A stretch of 33,733 nt of DNA, taken from NCBI RefSeq assembly GCF_001045675.1, contig NZ_LEKT01000033.1, positions 1 through 33,733 on the forward strand. The letters are read 5' to 3'. Positions 16,236 to 24,788 of the stretch are shown one piece after another; position 1 is the first letter of the stretch, and the number at the start of each line of letters is the position of its first letter. The notes beneath the pieces were generated by a model. It was given only the letters and a program-made list of their open reading frames with translations. It did not search any database and was not told the DNA's origin. The translations under genes were made by a program, and so were the position numbers. This DNA is from Megasphaera cerevisiae DSM 20462 (GTDB lineage Bacteria > Bacillota > Negativicutes > Veillonellales > Megasphaeraceae).

Positions 16236-16535
16236 CAGTCTTATGACGAAACCTGTTTTTGGATCTGGAGTCTGTTGAAAGACTTTGCGGGAGTGATCAA
16301 TCAGGAGACTGCGTGTATCTGTCAGAACAGCGTTCTCTGACAAGCCCTCCTAGCGGCACCTCTATCCATAGGCGGTGGTGTTTTGTAGAAACGGTGCTGC
16401 AAATATGTGCCCAGTCTGGCGGAAATCGCCGCAAAATGGAAGGATCTGCAGTGGGAATGCGGCCGGACAAGTTATACGGCGCCGTACCAGAATGTGACCA
16501 TAGCCTCGGAGATCCTGCGCAAGAATCGTGTATAA
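16236..16535 (+). pseudogene. Decayed coding remnant, function unknown
   Basis: No intact gene is present, but two short stretches read like protein in different frames. One is the frame from about 16252 to 16339 (...WSLLKDFAGVINQETACIC...). The other is the open frame 16389-16535 (48 codons, including SLAEIAAKWKDLQWECG and NVTIASEILRKNRV, then TAA). They lack a start codon and ribosome binding site and are separated by frame changes and a stop at 16386. I do not recognise the family. The interpretation as a decayed gene is weak and based on residue composition only. Confidence 0.25.
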
Positions 16536-16560
16536 AGGTTCCATGCAGAGAATCTGCCTG

Positions 16561-16600
16561 CCTGTTTTCTGATCTGGCAGTGAAAAAACAGGAAAATTTT
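16561..16600 (+). terminator. Possible weak terminator or hairpin
   Basis: CCTGTTTT (16561-16568) pairs with AAAACAGG (16585-16592) across a 16-nt loop, followed by AAAATTTTTTATT. It lies between the coding remnant and the TonB receptor promoter. Confidence 0.3.
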
Positions 16601-16663
16601 TTATTCTCAATATAGGATAGGTATAGCATATAGAATGACTGTACACGCTGCTATTTTGAAAAA

Positions 16664-16697
16664 ATGTCCAAACGGATCATTTTTATGTCCGAATGGA
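16664..16697 (+). promoter_or_regulatory. Two direct repeats, 21 bp apart, upstream of the TonB receptor promoter
   Basis: ATGTCCAAACGGA (16664-16676) and ATGTCCGAATGGA (16685-16697) agree at 11 of 13 positions and start exactly 21 bp apart, which is two helical turns. The second copy abuts the expected -35 position. This geometry is that of AraC-family activator half-sites; the regulator itself is not in the window. Confidence 0.5.
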
Positions 16698-16718
16698 GTA
16701 GAAGGATTGGGCTGTATT

Positions 16719-16727
16719 TGATATAAT
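16719..16727 (+). promoter_or_regulatory. Extended -10 promoter of the TonB receptor gene
   Basis: TGA-TATAAT is a perfect -10 hexamer with TGN extension, 61 bp before the start codon. No good -35 exists at 16699-16704, which is consistent with dependence on an activator bound at the direct repeats just upstream. Confidence 0.55.
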
Positions 16728-16788
16728 GGCAAACAGAAAATGATTACTGGTATCGAAAATAGATACTATGTGGAAATGGAGAAGCCTT

Positions 16789-19700
16789 ATGAACTATACA
16801 GCAGCAAGAATGCCTCGTCGTGCCTGGTATGCCGGTCTGTCCTGGGCTGTCGCACTGTGGCTGACGGCTCCCGTCATGGCGGCAGAAAGTCCAGTGGGGG
16901 GGGGGGGGCAATAATTCGGTAACGACACGGGATGTCGTCGTGGAAGCAGACCGCGCCAAAGAAGAAGCCAAGCTCGAATCCCAGCAGACGACTATCATTA
17001 CCCGGGAGGATATCGTCAAGAAGCAAGCCAAATCCGTAGAGGATGTCATATTCAGTGAAACAGGCGTATCGCGGACCGTAGACGCGATGGGCCGTGTTGG
17101 CGTGTCCATTCGCGGCGCCGAACCGCGCCACACCCTGATCCTCGTGGACGGACAAGCTGTCATGGGGGACTTTGCCAAATACTCCTGCGCCGGGGACGAA
17201 CTCCTGCGCCAGGGCACGGAAAACGTGGAGCGCATCGAGATCATCCAGGGTGCGGCCTCGGCGAAATACGGCTCCGACGCCATTGGCGGCGTCATCAACA
17301 TCATCACCCGCAAGCCGGCGAAAACCGCCGGTATGGAAGTCAACGTAGAAGGCCGCCGCGTCAAGGGTGACAGCGACGTCTTCCCCTATCAGAATATTTT
17401 CCTCCGTGCCGACAGCGGACAAATGGGCAAGGTCCGGGCTACGATCTTTGGCAGCAAGCGTGATGTATTGCCTATTTATGATAACAGCGGCATGACCCTG
17501 CTGCCGCCCAGCATCATAACGACGGATTTGGGAAACTATAAAAATTCCCTGCGCTATTACGGTACCATTTCTAACGTAGGCCTGGCGGCGGAATATGACG
17601 TGAACGATCATAACACGATATCTTTTAATGCCAATCACTACAAGGAAGACCTGAAAAAAGATACGAAGCATACCAATACAATCTTTGAGCCCTATCAAAA
17701 GTTTAAGCGCACGGCCGACCGCAATACCTACGGCTTGTCGTGGAAGGGAAATAATCAGGGCAGTACGGACTGGAACGTAGAACTGAACTATGCCCGCATG
17801 AATGAAGACGATATTACCGTAACCAGCGATTATCAGAAATCCATTTACGAAGGCAAAAATACGCTGAACTATATCGACGATATCGATCACCGCCAGTACG
17901 ACTTCAAGGCCAGCGCTAATACACAGGTCAATGACCGGCATATGCTGACTTACGGTGTGACCTATACCTATGAGAAGGGTGAAGGGAGCCGTCTGAAAGG
18001 TGCGCCTGATGCGTATCAGCAAGCTATCGATCCCTGGGACTATGATAAGAGCCTGGGTGTTGATGAGAAGACGGGACAGCCCAGTTCATCAGTTCATGAT
18101 TATCAGTATACTAAAGGAAAAAACGGTATTCCTCAATGGGATTCTGATTATGAATACTATGGGTATGATCAGCATAATTTCCAAACAAGTATTCCTGATT
18201 TTACTTATCAGGATTTCTTGCGGTATAATACTGGATTTACACTAAGTACAGAAAGCGCAATCAAAGCAGATACCAAAAAAGATGCTAATGGTAAAACCGC
18301 TTGGGATCGGTATCAGGCGTTTAATCAAGAACTTAAATCAGAAGTTGGCAATACAGGAAAAAAACAAGTAAATGCTCTTAACTATTATAAAGACCCTGCG
18401 AGATATGGAATTGTGTTCAATGGTAAAAAATTTAAGGAAATTTATGATTCCTTACAAAATCAACAGACTGTGGGGCGGGCTACTATTCGCAAGCAAAGCA
18501 TATTTTTTCAAGATAAGTGGCAGGTCAATGCCAATACTATCTTGTCGCCGATTATCCGGCTTGATCACAGCAGCCTCTTTGGCTCTACGGTGACAGCCAA
18601 TATGGGTATGACTCATAACCTGAGCGGTAACAGCCACCGCCGCTTGAAGGCGAACTTCGGCACGGGATATACGGAACCGGGTATGGGGGAACTCTATTAT
18701 AACTGGGAAATGTACAGCGGCAGTGCGGCAGGGATAGGTACGGGCCGGCTAGGCTGGTATTGGATCGGCAATCCCGACCTGAAGCCGGAAAAATCCGTTA
18801 ATATCGACCTGTCTGTAGAAGGGGAAAATGCCCATACCTATGCCTGGGCTGGACTCTTCTACAACCGTATTCGCAATTATATGACCACCTATTTTACAGG
18901 GAGTCTCCTCGATTTTCATCCTGAAATTAATGAAAAAGATATATCAGGACAAGTAAAATTTTTAAACCCACCCGATATGATTTACAGCTTCAAGAATATT
19001 GGCAAGGCGGAAATCACGGGATTTCAGGCTTCGGTAGAACAGAAATTCGGCAGCCATTGGAAGGGGAAACTGGGCTATGCCTGGCTCCATGCCGTGAACA
19101 AAAGCGATCCCGACATGCCCCGTCAGCTCCTGGATAAGCCCCAGCACAAGGTCGATATCGGCATCTCCTATGACAATGTGAAAAGCGGCTGGAGTGGCTC
19201 GCTCTGGGGAGATTATTATATCAATATGCTCGACAGCAATTCTGTAGCCGGAAACGGTAATTATATGTCGTCCTGGGGTATAGATACAAATAATGATGGG
19301 AAAAGTGATAGTTCAAAAATTGAGTATAATTTTGCCGAAGGGGGTAAGCAGACCTATCAAAAGAAGATCTTTGGCATCTGGAATGTTATCATCCAGAAGA
19401 AGCTGGACAAGGATTCCCTCGTCTATTTCGGCGTCGACAATATCTTCAATCATCGCGATTACGACCGGGCCCTGCAGGAACGGGTCTACAAAATGGGCTT
19501 CAACATGAAATTCGGCTACGATGGCCATAAGAAAGAGGAAGAGAAAAAGACGGTTGTAACGAAGGCCGTTGCAGGGAAAGTGGTTGGAAGTGAACATGGC
19601 AATGCCGTTGCAGGAAGTGCAGTTGTAGAAAAGAACATACAGCGAGATGCCTTTATTACGGCGCCCTTTGACGTGGACAAGAAGCTTGGCGTCGAGCTGA

Positions 19701-20692
19701 TCGGCGACTATCAGGCCCGCTGGAATGTCCACGGCAGCAGCGATAAATCTGTAGCTACGGTGACGGCGACGACTCATGTAGGCGATGCGGCGAAAAACAT
19801 GCTCGATCAAAAGGGCCACGGCTTTGAACAGCGTCTGCGCCTGGGATTTGACGCCCGCATTGGTGACAATACCAATGTCACCGTTCTGGGAAGCGCTGCC
19901 GGCATGAGCGGCGTCGATACGAAGCACGATATCAGTGACTCTAAAGGTCTGAACCATCAGCGTTTAGATACCGTTGACGTGACCCAGCATGTCAACAAAT
20001 GGGATTTCTCCATTGGCCGTCTTACGGAACCCATGGGCGTTACGGGCTACTGGTTTGGTAAGGAATACGACGGCGGCCGGGCCGTCTGGACCAGCGGCAA
20101 GAATCAGGTTCGCCTGGGTTACGGCGATTTCAGCTCCAGTACGGGCATCAATAATTCTGCCTATACCCATGCGACACGGCAGACCTTTTACCGGGCGCCC
20201 ACGGCCGGTGAGTTTTTAGGAATAAATAGTGGGATGTTTATGTTGCCTTCTGATTTGCGGGTATTGGCCCCGATAGAAGGAGCAGGGGATACTATCAATT
20301 TTTATCAGCAATTAAAGGCGGCAAAGACGGAGAATGAACAGGCCAAAATTTTGAAGCATATGTTTGATCTGGTAAAGCAGGCCTATGGTGATACCTTTAC
20401 AAATGATATACTATTAAATAATCCTAATGGTGGTAGCCAAATATTTTATAATCCTACGGGCCCCCAAATTAAGTATACCTATATTGATAAAAATGGGGAG
20501 CCACAACAAGATACGGCCTATGTATATATAGCTAAAACTCGCTTGCTGGATCCCAGCGCACTGGATGCGCCCTCGGAAAAAGCATATATGAAACAGTGGC
20601 TAGATACGGGAGATAACTTGGAACAGGCTGCCAAGCAGTATAATGCGGAATGGGAATCTGTACAAGAGAAATTGGTGCGGAAGGGCGCGTAA
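16789..20692 (+). CDS. TonB-dependent outer-membrane receptor fused to a porin-like barrel; poly-G frameshift (phase OFF), ends at in-frame TAA
   Basis: The ATG at 16789 starts a signal peptide (MNYTAARMPRRAWYAGLSWA, cleavage near A32). A run of 13 G (16896-16908) then shifts the frame, giving a stop at 16912. Downstream, from about 16914, the frame is open to 20692. It encodes a TonB plug (TRDVVVEADRA..., VSIRGAEPRHTLILVDGQAV, IEIIQGAASAKYGSDAIGGV), then a large beta-barrel ending near 19520 (VYKMGFNMKFGYDG). A charged linker leads into the start of a second barrel (ELIGDYQARWNVHG...). Twelve or fifteen G would join leader and receptor, so phase-variable expression is likely; the alternative is a sequencing error in the homopolymer. 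TonB receptors import metal chelates, cobalamin or sugars; the ligand here is unknown. AT-rich islands mark putative surface loops. Confidence 0.8.
16896..16908 (+). repeat. Homopolymeric tract of 13 G, probable phase-variation switch
   Basis: Thirteen consecutive G directly after the signal-peptide codons. The leader frame starts at positions equal to 1 modulo 3 and the receptor frame at 2 modulo 3, so the frames join only with 12 or 15 G. Tracts of this length slip readily during replication. Confidence 0.75.
18020..18475 (+). other. AT-rich island in the first barrel (putative surface loop)
   Basis: Within the receptor the composition drops sharply here: 18361-18420 has 19 of 60 G+C, against 38 of 60 at 17221-17280 in the plug. 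The encoded segment is rich in Tyr, Asp, Asn and Lys and reads as a long hydrophilic excursion between barrel strands. Codon use also changes. This suggests exchange of a loop by recombination. Confidence 0.55.
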
Positions 20693-20950
20693 GATATTCA
20701 AATACAAGGCGGCGCTGTAACCAATTGGCAAGATTTTGTTTCCCAGGGTATAGCAGCAATGCCGGATGCATCTTCTGGTTCAGATATAGTTGGGGAAACG
20801 AAACAAGATGAACATGGAAACTATGTGTCAGACCGTATAATGACTAGCGATCGTGTTCGATCGTATTGGAATGCTTTAGAAACTTTCTTATATCGGAGTG
20901 ATCAATATAGTGCATTGCCCCGTGAAAAACTAGGTAATGCAGCTGGTCTC
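20215..20950 (+). other. AT-rich island in the second barrel, containing an in-frame stop
   Basis: 20401-20460 has 17 of 60 G+C, while 21361-21420 in the same barrel has 34 of 60. Both edges are abrupt: GC-rich barrel sequence ends near 20215 and resumes near 20950. The in-frame TAA at 20690-20692 lies inside. The reading frame is the same on both sides, so the island is a loop-sized replacement rather than a frame-breaking insertion. Confidence 0.55.
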
Positions 20951-21646
20951 GTTGTCAAGGTATTAGGCACGGTCCTGCAGAAAGACACGATCCCAGCTAT
21001 CGAACGGGCAGCCTACATCCAGGCGAAGCATTCCTTCTCGCCGGACTTCGGCGTCATGGCCTGGTACCTGCGCTCCACCGGCGACGACAATCACTCCTTT
21101 GCAGCGGCCCACGGCGATGTGAATGATATCGCTTCCTTTGATCAGTTGGCCAACGTCTTTGGCGTCGGTGCGAAGTGGAACGTCGGCGACAAGGCTACGG
21201 TCTCCCTGGATTATGGCCAGAACCGCACGGACTTTGGCCGTTATATGAATGGTCATACGATCTACGAAAATCATGAAGCGGGCAACTCCACCTTTGACTT
21301 CGGCGGCCGAGCCAGTGGCGGTACGCCCCACTTCTGGGTGGCCCGCGTCGACATCGGCAAGTCCGATACGGACAAGCCCGGCAGCTGGAATGCCTTCGCC
21401 GACTACAAATACTTCCAGCACGGCTCCTTCTTCGGCGGCAACGGTACGGAAGGCGTGCCCGATAGATACCTCGACGGCATCAAGAGCTTCACCGTCGGCG
21501 GCGGCTACGTCCCGGCCAAAGACATCCTCCTGGAAGCGTTCTATACCTTTGACGCCAAGGGCATCGGCAAGCGGGATACCCTCTACGGCAGTGAAAACTT
21601 CAGCCTGGGGGACTATACGAGAATCCAAGCCACCTTCCGATTCTAA
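20693..21646 (+). pseudogene. C-terminal part of the porin-like barrel, cut off by the in-frame TAA
   Basis: These 317 codons continue in the same frame as the receptor immediately after the TAA at 20690 (DIQIQGGAVTNWQDFVSQG...). They finish the second beta-barrel and end in IQATFRF, with the C-terminal Phe signature of outer-membrane proteins. Typical alternating strand segments are visible (HFWVARVDIGK, WNAFADYKYFQ, FTVGGGYVPA, ILLEAFYTFDA). The barrel resembles the porin domain of Negativicutes OmpM-type proteins, here without an SLH domain. An internal ATG at 20759 has no ribosome binding site, so independent translation is unlikely. One substitution (for example CAA to TAA) would explain the break. 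Confidence 0.65.
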
Positions 21647-21668
21647 GTACGGCAGCTTGCAGGCGTCA

Positions 21669-21693
21669 GGGCCGGACTCGATGAATCGAGCCC
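21669..21693. repeat. REP-like palindrome
   Basis: CTCGA-TGAA-TCGAG forms the core stem, with outer GGG/CCC after a CGGA bulge, followed by TACG. It occurs directly behind the outer-membrane gene and shares the GGGC/GCCC...TACG theme with 21807-21836. Confidence 0.35.
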
Positions 21694-21806
21694 TACGCGT
21701 TTTCACTAAATGGGATTTCCCAACGAATCGTCAAGGCCCCGGCAGTACGCGGCTGGATATCACGACAACCGCTCCGTGCTCATGAGGTCCTGCGATCCCC
21801 GGCCCT

Positions 21807-21836
21807 TCGTAGGGGCGTCCATTCATGGCGCCCGCA
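21807..21836. repeat. REP-like palindrome
   Basis: GGGCG-T-CCAT / ATGG-CGCCC is an imperfect GC-rich dyad preceded by TTCGTAG. It resembles dispersed intergenic palindromes; only a genome-wide search could show that it is repetitive. Confidence 0.35.
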
Positions 21837-21997
21837 AACAGGAACCGGTACAAAGCAGTCCGTATACATGGGGATTCCACATAGCCGGCCCAGGTTATCT
21901 GCTGATACCTGACAGGCGGTTGTTTATACGCAGCACGTTTGCCGTATCATATAGGCCCTGCGTTACCTCCTTTCTGCAAGGGCCGCATCATTTTCTC

Positions 21998-22081
21998 AAA
22001 AGAGACCGGAACATGTACCGCCCTCCATGAACTAGACCAGGAATCTAATTCACGAGGAGCAGTATCAAGACGGTCTCTTTT
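21998..22081 (+). other. Nested stem-loop element, possible structured RNA or large terminator
   Basis: An 11-bp perfect outer stem (21998-22008 AAAAGAGACCG with 22071-22081 CGGTCTCTTTT) encloses a second helix (CCTC..TGAA, 22022-22031, with TTCA.GAGG, 22049-22057) and a third (TAGA/TCTA, 22033-22036 with 22044-22047). T-run sequence TTTTTGTATT ends the outer stem. No known riboswitch core was recognised. It could be a small RNA with its terminator, a miniature mobile element, or a long-loop terminator. Confidence 0.35.
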
Positions 22082-22330
22082 TGTATTCTGGGGACGTATG
22101 TTTTTAAGCCGCCGTTGCGGGAACGACTGTTTCTGGGGCTGAATTTTGTGAGGCAGCAGGACCTTTGATGGATGGCGTTTGCGTTGTCTTAAGAGATATA
22201 TACCAAACTTGAAAAAATATCAGTCTTTGGTATCCGGCTTACCTTGTTTCGTTCTTTTTGCCGTTTTGAAAAACAATGAAAAGAAGCACATTTTCGTGTG
22301 CAGATGAGATAATATTCTAATCCGCGCATG

Positions 22331-22364
22331 AAAAAAGACCGCAATACCAGGGGTATACGGCCTT
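22331..22364 (-). terminator. Rho-independent terminator of the MFS gene
   Basis: On the minus strand AAGGCCGTATACC pairs with GGTATTGCGGTCTT (bulged stem, CCT loop), followed by a run of T. It lies about 85 bp after the MFS stop codon. Confidence 0.65.
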
Positions 22365-22448
22365 CTTCAAAGTACTGATAACGTTGTATTATATAGTATG
22401 GTCCACGATTTTTCAAAGGAGCCCAGGAGCTCTTTTTTATGGAGGAAG

Positions 22449-23651
22449 CTAATATTTTATGGACAGGTTGGTATCTTCCCGGCGGTTTCTCCGAATGGTT
22501 AGACTGATACCCAGCAGAATACAGCCAGCTGCGAGAAAGACATATTTCATGCCAAAGAGGGTGGCGATGACACCGCCTAAAAGCGGTCCGGCAATGGAGC
22601 CGAGCTGCTGGGCCGAAAAGAGCATGCCGAAGACGCGCCCTTTGGTATGAGAATCTGTGTTCTCGGCCAGGATGGCATTGATAGAGGGATAGATGCCCGA
22701 GAAGAAAAGACCGATGGCAAATTGAGACGCCGCAAAGTAATACAGGTCGTCCGGCAGGGTTTGGATGAGGGCGCAGATTCCGGCAGTGACAAGGGCGATG
22801 GTCAGAGACTTATGAAAGCCGTGGTGCTGGCCGAAGCGTCCCCAGAGAGGAGCCGAAATGGCACTGGCAAAACCGCCGAGGGAGAAGACGAGGCCGGAAA
22901 TGAAAATCAGGTTGTCCATAGGACCGGCCAGTACGGTAACATATGTTGTCAGAATCGGCTGTACAAGAAGAATGACCATTTGGACGAAGACTGCATAGAT
23001 CATCATATTACGGATCAGGGGATTTTTCCAGAGGCTGGGCTGTTCGGCTGGAATCGGGATGCCGGCGCGCCGGGGTTCTTCTTCTTCGGGCGGTTCCTTG
23101 ATAAAGAAGAAAAGTACGAGGAAGTTGAGCAGCAGTGCTCCCGCCGCCAGGAAAAAAGACATGCGCATGCCGAAAAATTCCGCCAGCATTCCGCCGAAAA
23201 GAGGCCCGATGACGCCGCCTGCTGTCAGGGCGCCTTGCATGATGCCCAGACAGACTCCCATCTTTTTGGGCGGCGCATATGTCGTCATGATAGCCAGCTC
23301 CATGGGCCACAGGCCGGAGGCAAAGCCCTGGAACATACGCATGAAGGTGAGCTGCAGCGGCGATGTGACAATGCCGCCGAGAAAGTAGCTGATTGCCAGT
23401 AGCAGGCTGGCTCGTATAGCCATGAGCCGTTTGCCTTTTTTATCGGCCAGACGGCCCCAGAGCGGTGCCATAATAGCACTGACTACAAAGGAAGAGGAAA
23501 AAACAATGCCTGACCAGATATTGACCGATGCGGCATCGACGCCCAGGTCATGAGTCAGATACATGGGCAGGAAGGGAATCAGCATGGTATAGCTGGCAGA
23601 CATAAATACGACGTTGCAGGTTAAAATGGCTAAACAAAGCTTCCAGTTCAT
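22449..23651 (-). CDS. MFS transporter, multidrug-efflux (DHA1) type
   Basis: A 400-aa membrane protein with about 12 hydrophobic helices in two halves. The MFS motif A is GRLADKKGKR (residues 66-75) between helices 2 and 3, and its weaker counterpart is APLWGRFGQHHG in the second half. A central cytoplasmic loop is rich in acidic and Pro residues (EPPEEEEPRRAG). The helix 5 region has the motif C-like GVIGPLFGG, typical of drug/H+ antiporters, so export of small molecules is likely; the substrate is unknown. The ribosome binding site is weak (GGGTGATTA before ATG). The gene is divergent from the peptide-transport operon and monocistronic. Confidence 0.88.
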   Translation of the reverse strand: MNWKLCLAILTCNVVFMSASYTMLIPFLPMYLTHDLGVDAASVNIWSGIVFSSSFVVSAIMAPLWGRLADKKGKRLMAIRASLLLAISYFLGGIVTSPLQLTFMRMFQGFASGLWPMELAIMTTYAPPKKMGVCLGIMQGALTAGGVIGPLFGGMLAEFFGMRMSFFLAAGALLLNFLVLFFFIKEPPEEEEPRRAGIPIPAEQPSLWKNPLIRNMMIYAVFVQMVILLVQPILTTYVTVLAGPMDNLIFISGLVFSLGGFASAISAPLWGRFGQHHGFHKSLTIALVTAGICALIQTLPDDLYYFAASQFAIGLFFSGIYPSINAILAENTDSHTKGRVFGMLFSAQQLGSIAGPLLGGVIATLFGMKYVFLAAGCILLGISLTIRRNRREDTNLSIKY

Positions 23652-23708
23652 TTAATCACCCTTTTTTAAAAAGTAAGGTTAACAAATATTTTTAGTATCC
23701 AATTATGT

Positions 23709-23737
23709 ATTATACGCTTCTGGTTCGGCGAACACAA
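23709..23737 (-). promoter_or_regulatory. Candidate promoter of the MFS gene
   Basis: On the minus strand TTGTGT, 17-bp spacer, TATAAT (23714-23709). It lies about 58 bp before the start codon. Confidence 0.45.
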
Positions 23738-23753
23738 TGTATTTTTCTCGGGC

Positions 23754-23782
23754 TTGCCATTGCCGGTACCTGACTATATAAT
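23754..23782 (+). promoter_or_regulatory. Promoter of the peptide-transport operon
   Basis: TTGCCA (23754-23759), 17-bp spacer, TATAAT (23777-23782), 68 bp before the first start codon. It is the only strong promoter seen for the seven-gene operon. Confidence 0.7.
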
Positions 23783-23850
23783 AAGTTATGGCTTTATGCA
23801 GCATTAAAATAGATGGTGCTGCTTATTTTTTCAGCAAAGAAGGAAACCCC

Positions 23851-24786
23851 ATGATTGGATATCTTTTAAAACGACTGGCCGGCGCGTGTGTTGTCCTGTG
23901 GGTCATCATTACAATTACCTTTGGTCTTATGCATGCGATTCCCGGCGGTCCCTTTACACAGGAAAAGCAACTGCCGCCGGCGGTCATGGCGACGGTTGAG
24001 GCGCGATATCATTTGAATGATCCGCTGTGGGATCAATATCTGGAGTATGTGAAGCATGCCGCTGTTCTTGACTTGGGGCCGTCTTATAAATATCCGGGAA
24101 AGACGGTCAACGATATCATTGCCGAGACCTTTCCCGTGTCGGCAGAGCTGGGATTGATCAGCTTGTGTCTGGCCATCGGCATTGGCATCCCTGCCGGGAT
24201 GGCGGCGGCATGGTATAAAAATACGCGGGCCGATTATGTTCTGATGATCGGCGCTACTCTCGGCGTGTCTGTGCCCAGCTTTATTATTGCGGCGCTGCTG
24301 ATTCAGCTGTTTGCTTTTACGTGGCCTGTTTTGCCGGCAGCAATGTGGAAGGGGCCGGCGTATGCCGTGCTGCCGGCTCTGGCTCTGGCGGCGCATCCGA
24401 CGGCGTTTATTATGCGCTTGACCCGGTCAGGCATACTGGATGCCTTGGCGCAGGATTATATTCGTACGGCCCGGTCGCGAGGGGTAGGGGAATGGTCTTT
24501 GCTGTGCCGCCATGCGCTGCGCAATGCCCTGCTGCCTGTGGTCAGTTATATTGGCCCGCTGGCAGCGGCGCTTTTGACGGGAAGCTTTGTCGTTGAGACG
24601 ATTTTTGCCATTCCCGGCTTGGGCCGTCATTTTGTGACCAGTATATATAATCGCGATTATACCGTGATTTTAGGAATTACCATATTTTATAGCTTTCTTA
24701 TTATGATGATGAATCTGCTTATCGACGTAATCTATCCTTTTTTGGATCCCCGTATTGCGTTGAAACAGGATACAAAGGAGGAATGA
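23851..24786 (+). CDS. dppB: Peptide ABC transporter permease (DppB/OppB type)
   Basis: A 311-aa permease of the BPD_transp_1 family. It starts MIGYLLKRLAGACVVLWVII, the usual first helix, followed by a large periplasmic loop and the EAA-like cytoplasmic loop DYIRTARSRGVGEWSLLCRHALRN near residue 205. The conserved FVVETIFAIPGLGRHFV segment is near the C-terminus. It forms the channel with the next gene product. The ATG at 23851 follows AAGGAA; an upstream in-frame start is less likely. The stop codon lies 5 bp before the next start. The substrate class (di- or oligopeptides) is a family inference. Confidence 0.9.
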   Translation: MIGYLLKRLAGACVVLWVIITITFGLMHAIPGGPFTQEKQLPPAVMATVEARYHLNDPLWDQYLEYVKHAAVLDLGPSYKYPGKTVNDIIAETFPVSAELGLISLCLAIGIGIPAGMAAAWYKNTRADYVLMIGATLGVSVPSFIIAALLIQLFAFTWPVLPAAMWKGPAYAVLPALALAAHPTAFIMRLTRSGILDALAQDYIRTARSRGVGEWSLLCRHALRNALLPVVSYIGPLAAALLTGSFVVETIFAIPGLGRHFVTSIYNRDYTVILGITIFYSFLIMMMNLLIDVIYPFLDPRIALKQDTKEE

Positions 24787-24788
24787 CG

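Larger units (their letters stand above)
21647..22448. other. Long intergenic region with palindromes and a foldable element
   Basis: About 800 bp without a supported gene. It holds two REP-like GC-rich palindromes (21669-21693, 21807-21836), a nested foldable element at 21998-22081, an AT-rich dyad ATACCAAA/TTTGGTAT at 22200-22233 and the terminator of the minus-strand MFS gene at 22331-22364. A few codons near 22095-22165 read like protein but have no start or ribosome binding site. Confidence 0.5.

Noticed and set aside
16285-16310. A B12-box-like string (TCAGGAGACTGC) that suggested a cobalamin riboswitch upstream of the TonB receptor.
   Set aside because: The other conserved blocks of the riboswitch core are absent in the preceding 100 bases, it is more than 450 bp from the start codon, and the string also fits the putative coding remnant there.
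16940-20692. Translation of the TonB receptor from an internal GTG at 16940.
   Set aside because: It would lack a signal peptide and ribosome binding site, whereas an intact signal peptide lies just upstream in the other frame across the poly-G run.
20759-21646. A separate gene starting at the ATG at 20759.
   Set aside because: No ribosome binding site precedes it, the frame is the same as the upstream barrel, and the content continues that barrel.
22085-22165. A short protein-like stretch (KPPLRERLFLGLNFVRQQDL) in the gap before the MFS gene.
   Set aside because: It has no start codon or ribosome binding site and is too short to separate from chance.
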